Of a DNA stretch of 64,000 nt, positions 53,107-62,071 are shown piece by piece. A program made the position numbers and the translations under genes. Under the pieces are notes generated by a model. That model did no database searches and was not told the DNA's origin. It saw nothing but the letters and a program-made list of their open reading frames with translations. The stretch spans positions 1,550,001 through 1,614,000 of the forward strand of contig JARFIW010000139.1 in assembly GCA_036346225.1 (NCBI GenBank), in the 5' to 3' direction. Within the stretch, counting starts at the first letter, position 1, and the number at the start of each line of letters is the position of its first letter. This DNA comes from Platerodrilus igneus (taxonomy: Eukaryota; Arthropoda; Insecta; Coleoptera; Lycidae).

Positions 53107-53990
53107 ATGATGGCATTCTCTGGGGTAAAAGATTTCGGAGTTAAAATAGTCCCCCATTCGGATCTCCGGGAGGGGACTACTTCGGAGAATGCGATCGGAA
53201 AGTTAAAAATAAGAGTCGGGAACATTTTGCGAGTCGGAGCGTGGAATCTTAGAATTATGAAGCATGTGGGTAAGCTAGAGAACCTAAAAATCGAGATGAA
53301 TAGGTTATCACTAGACATAGTAGGAATCAGCGAAGTTCGGTGGCCAGAGGCGAGTGATTTTTGGAGTGGAGACTTCAGGGTAATTCATTTCCGAGCAGAA
53401 GAGGGAAATTTGGGTGTGGGGATAGTTATGCGGAAAAAGATAGGATACTGTGTAGAAAATTACTTACAAAAGAATGAAAGAGCACTCGTGGTTAAATTAG
53501 AATCTACACCGGTAAACACAGTAATAATACAAGTATACATGCCCACCTCTAGCTACAGTGACGAAGAGGTAGAAGCGATCTACAAAGATATCAAAGACAT
53601 ATTAAGACACGTAAAAGGACATGAAAATTTAATAATTACGGCGGATTTTAATGCAGTGGTAGGTGAGGGTAGGGAAGGAGCGGTAGTAGGTTTATTTGGT
53701 TTAGGCACGAGAAACGACATGGGAAATAGGCTTGTAGAATTTTGCGACAAGAACAATTTAATTATCACAAATACTTTATTTCAACATCATGCTAGAAGAC
53801 GATATACGTGGAAGATGCCAGGAGATATAGGAAGATATCAAATAGATTGCATTTTTGTTAGACAACGGTTTAGGAATCAACTAAAAGACTGTAGAAGCAG
53901 ATATTGATACTGACCACAACATCGTAATTATGAAGGCCGCACTTAAATTTAAGAATGTGAAAAAAAGGAACGGAAAAAGGCACTTGGACT
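53107..53990 (+). pseudogene. RTE copy 2 APE endonuclease
   Basis: Open for 266 codons from ATG 53107. AWNLRIMKHVGKLENLKIEM (about 53239-53298), LDIVGISEVRWPEASDFWSG (about 53311-53370) with the catalytic Glu in SEVRWP, MPTSSYSDEEVEAIYKDIKD, LIITADFNAVVGEGREGAVV (about 53629-53688) with the catalytic Asp but Ala where the family has GDFN, ARRRYTWKMPGD and RYQIDCIFVRQRFRNQLKD (about 53830-53888). The frame is lost at about 53900, where 10 bases present in copy 1 (CTACCCAGAA) are missing beside a repeated AGAAG. The SDH-type motif TDHNIV follows in the next frame. Apart from this deletion the endonuclease looks intact. Confidence 0.88.
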
Positions 53991-55900
53991 TAGAGAAACT
54001 AAAAGATAAAGATATTCAAGAAAGATTCAAAAACAAGTCAAATGAATTGCTCAAAGATATCGGGAAAATATCTGATACTAAGGAAGTAGAAACAGAATGG
54101 AATAACATTAAATCCAGCCTAGATATGGCGGCCAGAGATATTCTGGGGTATACACAAAAAGAAAATAAGAAACCATGGACAACAAAGGATATCCTGAATT
54201 TAATAGAAGAAAGACGAAAATACAAAAATAAATCAGATGAAACAGGAAAACAGAGATACAAAGCCATAAAATGGGAAATTATTTGAAAATGCCGGAAAGC
54301 TCAAGAACAATGGATTGATGAAAAGGGCAAAGAGCTACAAACAAAGATGGAAATAGGAAAGACAGACGAAGCATACAAATTAATTAGAATGAATTTTAGG
54401 GATATAAAACCGTATAGCAAAAATATAAGGGACGCACAAGGAAACGTCATTATAGAAAACGTAGAGAAAGTGGGTAGATGGCAAGAATATATAGGGAATT
54501 TATATGCAGGAGGGGAACTAACTGCATTAGAACAGGAATCAGACATTGAAAATGATGACTCGGGATATCCTATACTTAGAGATGAGTTTGAATTAGCATT
54601 AAAAAGTCTGAAAAATGGTAAGGCGCCGGGTACAGATAAGGTGCAAGCAGAAACTCTAAAAGCTGCTGGACAAGCAGTAACAGAACGCCTCTTCCAACTT
54701 GTAAGCTATATGTATGAGACAGGCGAGATACCCAAAGATTTCAAACTTAGCATCATAGTAACTATACCAAAAAAGAAAGGCGCGGATAGATGTGAAAATT
54801 TTCAAACAATAAGTTTGACAGCACACGTTTCAAAAATATTAAGTAGAATTGTCCAAAGACGAATGGAAAAACGGGCGGAAGAAATACTAGGAGAAGACCA
54901 ATTTGGATTTAGACGAAACAGGGGAACACGGGAGGCTATTTTAGCTATGAGAGTGATAATCGAGAAAACAATAGAGAAAGGGGAAAGCGTGTATATAGGG
55001 TTTGTATATCTGGAAAAAGCATTCGACAATGTAAATTGGAAAAAAATGTTTGAAATACTGAATAAGATTGGAATGAGTTATAGGGATAGACGAATAGTAC
55101 ATAGCTTATACAAAGAGCAAACAGCAGTAATAGAATTAGAGCAGGAACGTAGAGAAGTAAACATTAGGAAAGGCGTGAGACAGGGATGTGCCCTATCGCC
55201 ATTAATTTTTAACTTGTACATTGAAGAGGCAATTAATACTGTCAAATGCAGGAAGACATTTGGAATTACTATGCAGGGACAAAAAATTGATATGCTTAGA
55301 TTTACAGATGATATAGCGGTATTAGCGTCTAACAAGGGAGAGTTAGAAGCTGCTCTTAATGAAATGGAAACGGTTCTAACAGAGAGATAAGGTGTGAAAA
55401 TTAACAAAACTAAAACTAAAGTCCTAGTATGCAAAGGTGGGGAAAATAAATCAAAAACAACAATACAAGTATATAACACGAACTTACAAGAGGTTAAGGA
55501 TTTCTGCTACCTAGGAAGCCAAATAACGCCAGATGGGAAAAGCACAAATGATACAAAACAAAGATTAGCACAAGGTCGTGCTACATTTAACAAGAAAAAG
55601 CAACTACTGTGCTCAAAGACCACAAACATAGAAACAAGGAAAAGATTGCATAAAACATATGTGAGGAGCACAGCACTGTACGGCTGCGAAGCCTGGACAG
55701 TAGGAGAAGCGGACAATAAAAAGGTAGAAGCTTTTGAAATGTGGTGCTACAGACGTATGTGAAGATATCATGGACCGACAAAGTTAAGCACAAAGAGCTA
55801 CTAAAAATGGTAGGGGAGGAAAGAAATATGTGGAAAACGGTAAAAAATAGGAAAGATAGTATGATAGGCCACATACTACGGCATGAGGGAATGATGCGGT
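53930..55900 (+). pseudogene. RTE copy 2 reverse transcriptase
   Basis: Linker at 53930-54286 (MKAALKFKNVKKRNGKRHLD), closed by a TGA where copy 1 has a sense codon. The RT runs 54347-55390: LKNGKAPGTDKVQAETLKAA (about 54610-54670), IPKDFKLSIIVTIPKKKGAD (about 54727-54788), FGFRRNRGTREAILAMRVII, palm A YIGFVYLEKAFDNVNWKKMF, where Tyr replaces the usual catalytic Asp (family FVDLEKAFD), GVRQGCALSPLIFNLYIEEA (about 55173-55232), and FTDD at about 55300-55312, where the family has F/YADD. A stop follows at 55388-55390, then the C-terminal domain TKVLVCKGGENKSKT and VEAFEMWCYRRM, a shift at 55760, and ISWTDKVKHKELLKMVGEER. The palm Asp to Tyr change makes it inactive. Confidence 0.88.
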
Positions 55901-56164
55901 ATATATTAGAAGCAGAGATAGGAAAAAAGAGAAGAAGAGGCAGACCTACGTTAGACTACTGCACACAGATAGTAAAAGATGTAGGCTGTAGGGTTTTCAG
56001 GGAGATGCGTAGGTTAGCCCAGAATAGAAATCAATGGAGGTACGCATCCAACCAATCCCAAGATGGATAAACTAATGACGAAAAAATAACTGTGCTTAAA
56101 CATGCTGATTATTATAAGTAACTGCAAGAATTGGTTGGGCAATATTCTCGAATAATGTTTTAGT

Positions 56165-56297
56165 GTGAAAGGATTTACTGGAAAACCATTATTTCGGCAA
56201 ATGTCTAAGTTCTGGGGGATCTTGGTAGCCACAGGTTGCTTAACCCCCTTCACTGATTCTCGGTGAAATAGAGCATAAAATTAGAAAACAGTAGAAG
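56165..56297 (+). repeat. Shared 3-prime module, RTE copy
   Basis: AACCATTATTTCGGCAAAT through TTGGTAGCCACAGGTTGCTT and CTCGGTGAAATAG to ATAAAATTAGAAAAC, about 125-130 bp. It matches the 3-prime region of the Penelope-like element at 28127-28250, in the same sense relative to both coding regions. It lies directly after the RTE coding end. Confidence 0.85.
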
Positions 56298-56578
56298 GGG
56301 AACGAGCTGTATACACATGCTGAGTGAGAATTTCAGGGAACTATGTAGACTAGCTCAGAATATAAATAAGTGCAAGTACGTGTCCAACCAGTTTCGAGAT
56401 GGAAAACCTAATGACGAAAAAATAAACGCAGATAAATCTGATGATTAGTATAAACAACTAGTTGTTGGTTGCGAAATATCTGCAACTAATGTTGACTGTA
56501 CGAAAAGATATATTGGAAAATATATTAAATCGGTAAATGGTTAAGTGTTGGGGGAACTTGGCAGCCACAGGCTGCTTA
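56298..56578 (+). repeat. RTE 3-prime end, second copy with diverged module
   Basis: Repeats the preceding layout in diverged form: AGACTAGCTCAGAATA, CCAACCAGTTTCGAGATGG, CTAATGACGAAAAAATAA, then the module as TTGGCAGCCACAGGCTGCTT. It is cut by the SINE at 56594. Confidence 0.75.
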
Positions 56579-56593
56579 CCTCCCTTCACAACC
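56579..56593 (+). repeat. SINE target duplication, left copy
   Basis: CCTCCCTTCACAACC, identical to 56895-56909. Confidence 0.9.
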
Positions 56594-56894
56594 GTGCATT
56601 TATATTTCCAATGCTCCACCAGAAGGTACTACATTGGCAAGGAGGCGAGTTTTTTGTTGCCTGGAAATTTAGAATTTTGTCGAACCCGTGCCGTTCCAGG
56701 CAAGGTAGGAATCTTTAACGTGCATGACAACACTCATACACAGGACCTCCATTTAACCTCTCATCCGAACGAGGACGTAATTTTTGTAAAAAATGCTCAC
56801 CTGCCATTTTTCAAGCAGTTGACTGTGTCGGGATTTGAACCCAGGACCTTGGGATCCGTAGTCTTGCGCTTACTACATTGATCCACAGCGACCC
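56594..56894 (-). repeat. tRNA-derived SINE, complete copy 3
   Basis: 301-bp SINE on the minus strand. The head GGTCGCTGTGGATCAATGTA (from 56893) and GGTCCTGGGTTCAAATCCCG hold A-box- and B-box-like promoter elements for RNA polymerase III. It is followed by GCTTGAAAAATGGCAGGTGA, the core GTTCGGATGAGAGGTTAAAT, GCACGTTAAAGATTCCTACC, and the end ATGGAAATATAAATGCACGG-like sequence. A perfect 15-bp target duplication shows LINE-type insertion. The central core resembles conserved SINE cores known from other invertebrates, as I recall them. There are two other copies in this window. Confidence 0.93.
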
Positions 56895-56909
56895 CCTCCC
56901 TTCACAACC
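56895..56909 (+). repeat. SINE target duplication, right copy
   Basis: CCTCCCTTCACAACC, identical to 56579-56593. Confidence 0.9.
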
Positions 56910-57410
56910 ACTGAAGGTCGGAGAAATAGGGTATATAACTGTAAAACAATAGAAGGTGACCGAACTGCATCTAACAAGAAAGAACAGCGCATATGAGGAA
57001 AGACAACAAACATAAAACAAGTAGAAAATTGTTGAAAGCATATGTGTGGAGCACAGAAAAACGGTAGCAGCATTTGAAATACTGTGCTTCAGATGTATGA
57101 GGACGATAGCATGGACAGACAAAGATAATAACAAATAGGTTATAGAAATAGTAGGGGAACAAGGATATCTGTGAAAAAAGTATAGGAAAAATAGAAGGGC
57201 GGAATACGTACTAAGGCATTTTTGGGGAATAGTATGGGTTATATTACAAGCAGAGATGGGAAAAAAAGAGGTAGATGTAGACCTAGATCAGATAGTAATA
57301 GTTGCAGACTGTGCAAATTTCAGGGAAATCTGTAGGTTAGTTCAGAATAGGAAACAATGATGGTACACGTCTAACCAGTTCCAGGACTGAAGACCTAATG
57401 ATGATGACGT
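56910..57410 (+). repeat. RTE 3-prime end, third copy, strongly decayed
   Basis: The remainder of the shared module (ACTGAAGGTCGGAGAAATAG) is followed by C-terminal RTE residues in many frames (AYVWSTEK, YIL.AEMG, then FREICRLVQNRK at about 57315-57355) and GACCTAATGATGATGACG at 57391-57408, the probable end of the LINE tail. Confidence 0.7.
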
Positions 57411-57523
57411 AAACACGTTTATCTGGGAAAACGACAGCGAAGAACATGTGTCCGTTGTTTTGAACTTTATACTCAACAGGCTAACCTTTGGTAAAATTAT
57501 ACCTTTTCTTTAAAATAAAATAT

Positions 57524-58042
57524 TGTTACGAGCTTCTATTAGGCAACCCGTCAAACACACAAGCGCCATAAGCAGGGTCCGAGAATTTTCTAGTAATTGC
57601 TGGATTATGATTCATCTTTTTAATTCAGTGTATAAATAAGACTGATGCGGAAGTACAGAGTTTAGTCTATATCAGAATGTCGAATATAAATTATATCTTG
57701 TAAAGTTAAATAGTAAGCTTTTGGAAGTCCAAGAGTAAACATTAATTTGTATTATGTGAAAGTGTATATTGTACCGACAGCTGTACATAAATAGACCAAA
57801 GCGTAATAAATAAATTATAGTTGTGTTAGTGTTGTTAATAGATCTATGATTAAGAATTTAGTTTAAGAAGATATTGGTGCTTGTAAATAGCATTAGTGTG
57901 ATAGTGCTTCATTGTTAATTGAACTGAAAACATCTATAAATAAAGCATATACTATTAATTAAACTTGTGAACCGTGAGTAATAAAGACTATTGTAATTAC
58001 TTGTTTTAAATTAGTGAAACGCGTTAGTAGTAGCCCGCTACA
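57524..58042 (+). mobile_element. Solo LTR (family X), copy 2
   Basis: TGTTACGAGCTTCTATTAGG to AGCCCGCTACA, 519 bp. Same family and orientation as 11429-11961. Flanking bases ATAT and GTAT would be a target duplication with one change. Confidence 0.82.
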
Positions 58043-58359
58043 GTATCTTTCTTAGGTTTTTTGTAAATGGAATATACTTTTTAAAGTTTTAAAAGCTTGA
58101 CGGGAACTTCCAAATCGAAACAATTATAGGGAATTAATGAAGCAGATGCTACATTGACTTAAAAATTTCAACTTAATTCGTACGAATACAGGTGATGACG
58201 TAGACGACTTCTTTCATGGTTTTGACTGTAAGAGTGATTGCGTTGGTGATTTTGTCGATCTCTTAACTAAATTAGATTCTAGTTTTGGTATGTTGTTCCC
58301 AAAACTGTAATGAAATGAAAGGTATTCTTCGTCACCCTTGTTGTTAGACGAGTTTGCCC
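58043..58359. other. Possible coding remnant on the minus strand, unidentified
   Basis: The minus strand reads SSNNKGDEEYLSFHYSFGNN and PKLESNLVKRSTKSPT to a stop at 58214. If the LTR at 58360-59007 is skipped, the frame joins NELNKNNNGEFQKLTPHNSW beyond it. I do not recognise the protein. Confidence 0.35.
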
Positions 58360-59007
58360 TGTTATAGTCTAAGGTATAACCTTTATAGTCCCGCACGCGC
58401 GTGTTGAGAGCCACTACGATAGTTGGCAATACATACTAAAGCGTACATAATATTGCGCAACAAGATATTACGTCATAATTGCATCTCAAATTGTATCACA
58501 TGCCAAAAATGTTTACAGTGATACAAGAGGCGCCCTAAAGGAAAAGTAAAAAGGTACTCACTTAAAATGCTGAACTCTTCACGACCTTGCGGTTATCCTT
58601 GCGGCAAGAGCCGTGCTGATTTCCATTGATCTCGTTGTTAGGCGTGGTTCGGGTTACGCCGTCGTTGAAGCCAGATTAATTTGTCTTCACTCTTCTTTTG
58701 TTTGTAGTTAGGACGAAGGAATAAGGTAAAGGCAGAGATACGATAGGGTAAGAGATAAATGGAAACCTACATTCTGAAAGAAAAGACAAAAAAAAGACAC
58801 AGATAAACCTTACTGTTTGACGTCTCGTTGGCTAATGCCCTACGTGTTGGAAATCGCGCACTTACTTCCCCACTCCACGTCTGCGCATTCCCCTGCGCCG
58901 ACGCAACTGTCCGAAGTGACGTAAATGCACAAGTCTATTTTTAAAATATTGGCGCAAATTCACTCACAAATTAAAAAATGTGAAATGCCAATTTTTGGCA
59001 TGTAACA
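58360..59007. mobile_element. Solo LTR (family Y), copy 3, with GCCC target duplication
   Basis: TGTTATAGTCTAAGG to GGCATGTAACA, 648 bp, with GCCC at 58356-58359 and 59008-59011. It carries the terminal palindrome ATGCCAA..TTGGCAT before the end. Related to 49932-50537 and about 51504-52096. The TG..CA ends and 4-bp duplication fit a gypsy-type LTR. Confidence 0.85.
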
Positions 59008-59299
59008 GCCCATGAGTTATGTGGTGTTAATTTTTGAAATTCGCCATTGTTATTCTTGTTAAGCTCGTTCACAATTTTAATGTCATGTTTGTGGTTTGTC
59101 TGTAGTTCGCGTAATATACGTTTCCATTTAGGGGTGTTTACTTTAGTATTGGTTGGATTCGTGTGCTATTGTTTTGATATTCTGACTCATTGTTTGATGG
59201 GCAAGAGCAAGTAGAAAAATAGGTTTGGATGGGAATTGAGTATTTTGGGGAATGAAGATTAGGTATGTAGTTGGGTTTGTTGTTGCAAGATTGATTTTT
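59008..59299 (-). pseudogene. Unidentified minus-strand coding remnant
   Basis: TKVNTPKWKRILRELQTNHK and HDIKIVNELNKNNNGEFQKL (about 59155-59030) look coding. They lie next to the LINE remnant and continue across the LTR to 58214. Family not recognised. Confidence 0.35.
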
Positions 59300-60410
59300 T
59301 TATGTGAATTTATTTATTTTTGTGGTCGTAAATATTTTGTCAAGTGAATGCGTGGAAGGGAAAGTTTCTAAGAAAGAGGCGGCGTTGCTTCTTTGAATGG
59401 CAATGCTAATGTTTTGGATGAGAAATGAGGTAGCCCTTGGGTCGTTATTTTCAACGGATATTTTTTTGCCTATTTCTTTAATTAATTTCAAACTTATAGG
59501 ACCGAAAACACCCGAAGTTTCAACTGCTATCAGTACAAAAATATAGTTGTTTTTTTTAATTGTTTATATTTTGATATTTTATTTGTTTTTCCATATATAG
59601 TTGCGGCACTCGTGGAAGTAGAAATGAATCTGACGTGTAAAGGGGCCCAAGTATCAATAGTTAACTGATGAATGGCGGGAGAAACGACCGGCACTTAGCT
59701 TGCAGCTTAGGCCATGTCTGCCGAAAGCGTCAACAATGGTACGACAGTGATGAGAGACGCAAGTTTGACAGCCTAGCCGAAAGCCGATGGCGATTCGGAA
59801 GCTTTCGTTGTCTAACAGTGTACCTAGTAATGCTGTTGGCAGAGCATTAAGCCATGCACCTGATTCTTTTATAGCGGTTGCATTGAGGCGAGCTTTATCT
59901 GAAAAGACTTAATTTTTTTAAGCAAATAATCTTTTTCGATATTGATTAGCGAGATGTCTCAATGTTTTTGGTGACATTTGTCTATGTTGTTCAGTAATAG
60001 ATTTGTTCTGTTGGACCAAATATTCAGCTTCTAGTACTAAAGGATCTGTTTCGCTGCAGAAAGAAAGTAAGATGGAGTCAATTAGCCACTTTAAATAATA
60101 TGAAGAGGATAGGAAAATTGGAAGGGCAAGAGAGGTAATTGACGTATTCCTAGTCCTCCTTTAGAGATCGGTAGAGTAGCCTGATTCCAACTATTTGAGT
60201 TCAAAGTAATGTTTGTGAAGGACTCTAACAAGAGACGAGTTGTGTTACCAAAATCGAATAGAGCGATTTTGTGGTGCCATGTTGGACAACATCTGAGGAT
60301 ATATGTCAGTTTGGGGATAAATAAGCAATTTTTCAAAAGGTAAAATGCAATGTGTGATGGTAGTAAAGAAAAGCGAGAACACATTTTATTGAAGTAATAT
60401 TAGTTATATT
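59300..60410 (-). pseudogene. LINE-type RT C-terminal domain, decayed
   Basis: Minus-strand remnant of the region after the RT palm in an animal non-LTR element. From 60384: LLPSHIAFYLLKNCLFIPKL, YILRCCPTWHHKIALFDFG, TLPISKGGLGIRQLPLLPF. A Cys/His stretch then reads LGCQTCVSHHCRTI, FGRHGLSCKLSAGRFSRHSS (about 59790-59650, several frames). It ends IAVETSGVFG and KLIKEIGKKISVENNDPRAT, FLIQNISIAIQRSNAASFLE (59491-59300). The GGLGIR and HGLSC..AGR..RH motifs recur in a LINE-associated RT family I know from insects and cnidarians. About 90 bp near 59650-59560 is unrelated. Broken in many places. Confidence 0.72.
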
Positions 60411-60707
60411 ATTTTGGCAATGTTGTAAACTATACAAATATGCTTTATGCCACAGCTTAATAATTGTATGCGTGTACCTATATAAATATTTAACACCTTA
60501 ATTTTAAAGAAATTTCTTTCACTTATATTTGATTTCGGAATATCGTATACGCTGTCATTACCATGATTCTTATTTTACCGTTTGTTATAGTAGTAGCAGT
60601 TCCATGTTGATAGGTTTTAACCTTATTTAGATATTTGACATATTTCAATAGGTTTTTGAGTTTCATTTGTAGTTTGAATAACTTTAAGCTGTAATGTAAA
60701 TATAACG
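60411..60707. other. Upstream region of the Era-type GTPase gene
   Basis: About 300 bp before the start codon. No TATA box of quality is seen. Probably the promoter and 5-prime untranslated region of the GTPase gene, and no other gene is seen. Confidence 0.4.
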
Positions 60708-60926
60708 ATGTCTGTTACGCTTTCCAAATCGTTAAAAAATGTATTATGTTCCACGTTTTTAATGAAAGATTGTTTGCGGCGGTGCACTACTTTACAGGAG
60801 GTGTCACAAAATCGTTCTTTTATCGTTGAAAAGCCAGTTACATCTCAGAAAATTCTTAAGGTAGCTATAATTGGTTTGCCGAATGCTGGCAAAAGTACAT
60901 TCATAAATCAATTAATGGATAGGAAG
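60708..60926 (+). CDS. Mitochondrial Era-type GTPase (ERAL1-like), first exon
   Basis: First exon, 73 codons from ATG 60708. The N-terminus MSVTLSKSLKNVLCSTFLMK, with basic and hydroxylated residues and few acids, fits a mitochondrial targeting sequence. From residue about 47 it reads ILKVAIIGLPNAGKSTFINQ and LMDRK. GLPNAGKST is the G1/P-loop (family GxxNAGKST), which binds GTP phosphates. Era GTPases bind the 3-prime end of small-subunit rRNA and help assemble the small ribosomal subunit, in mitochondria in animals. The exon ends AAG|GTGAGT at 60926/60927. The next exon (switch 1 region) is not found in the 3.1 kb left, which holds a microsatellite and a gypsy element. The frame is intact. 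An HflX- or MnmE-like GTPase is less likely on sequence. Confidence 0.85.
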
Positions 60927-61355
60927 GTGAGTATTTAAAATAATTATAAAAGTTTTTACATTATTCTGCCTTTGGTTGTTTTGAATTGTACCTATTTGTG
61001 TAATGCTGAACTATGCCGAAAGTTATTCGAACTTATTTTAGTCCTGATATATTAAACAGATAAAAGCAGATCTTTGAGCCACTTGACAATTTAATGTAGC
61101 TATACTTAAAGATTGCACAGCTACCGGTGGTTGAATAAAAAAAGACTCCGAGTTAATGGACCCAGTGCTGAAACCTGCTATTCCATGTGTGGGGGCTACA
61201 AAAGGCGATAATTTTTATTTTAAGTTGTATATAGTCTTTAACATTGATCTATAACTTACTGTATTAATGGCATGTATATTACCTTGTTTCAGATTGAAAT
61301 CGAGCTGTGGGAGTCTATGTTTCTGAAGTTTTTGTTAACATATACTGAAATTGTT

Positions 61356-61408
<53 letters not shown>

Positions 61409-61616
61409 ACTGTGCTAAACTGTATAGCTTGCTTACTGTAGTATTTCTTATATGTTTTCTTTTGGGTATGTTAATGAAAATAGGTAACATGCAAAATATT
61501 TTGAATAGTTTATGTATGTTTGAATAATCGTTTTCATTGCAATGTTTAAGCAGTTTGTGCTATTTCTTTGTTTATTTGGAGAGTATTGTTTTGTGTTTTT
61601 AAAATTTACCGGACAT
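60927..61616 (+). other. First intron of the Era-type GTPase gene
   Basis: Intron sequence without coding signals. It includes a TA microsatellite at 61358-61406. Confidence 0.6.
61358..61406. repeat. TA dinucleotide microsatellite
   Basis: About 24 uninterrupted TA units. Confidence 0.95.
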
Positions 61617-61914
61617 TGTAGTGGTTCGTCTTTTTACTAAAAGAAACAAACTATAGATCTGTTTTACTTTATTACTGTGAAATTTTTAAACGATCAAAAA
61701 CTAGCGAAGAATTACATATATATTCCATTTATTATTTTACATACAAATTCAATACGCGGTGGTCGCTTCCCTCTGCCCGACTGCCTCTTCCACAACCTTC
61801 GTTTTCATTCGCCTCTTCTCGTTTATCAAACATACCTGAATTGTCTTGGTGTATTGCGCATACAATTCATAATTCGACGGGAAAGGAGCACTGAAAATGC
61901 CGCACTACGTCACA
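61617..61914 (-). repeat. Gypsy F 3-prime LTR
   Basis: Read on the minus strand from 61914: TGTGACGTAGTGCGGCATTT to GACGAACCACTACA (TG..CA), 298 bp, with AATAAA-type signals near the end. It directly follows a polypurine tract. The partner LTR is outside the window, so the ends are inferred from TG..CA and the tract. Confidence 0.7.
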
Positions 61915-61931
61915 CCCCCCCCCCTCCCATT
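61915..61931 (-). other. Gypsy F polypurine tract
   Basis: Minus-strand AATGGGAGGGGGGGGGG directly before the LTR start TGTGACG. It primes plus-strand DNA synthesis. Confidence 0.75.
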
Positions 61932-62071
61932 TTAAAATAGTTCTGTGCTCTACAAGTACATTTTAATATAATCAGCGAAAATGAAACATTTGCAATGGTT
62001 GAACTTAAAAACTAACATAATTCTCTCTTGGACCTTACTTAATACAACCATCGTACGAAAATACTAGTAAG

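Larger units (their letters stand above)
52805..56164 (+). mobile_element. RTE-type LINE, copy 2, nearly full length
   Basis: Plus-strand LINE that starts at about 52805-52813 (CAAATGGACCTGCACCTGG) and runs through endonuclease and RT to its 3-prime untranslated region. It is closely related to copy 1 and supplies the RT core that copy 1 lost. Further partial copies of its 3-prime end follow at 56300-57410. Confidence 0.9.

Noticed and set aside
56817..56893. A tRNA gene suggested by GGTTCAAATCC
   Set aside because: The B-box-like site is the head of a SINE with a target duplication around it. The sequence does not fold into a full cloverleaf by eye.
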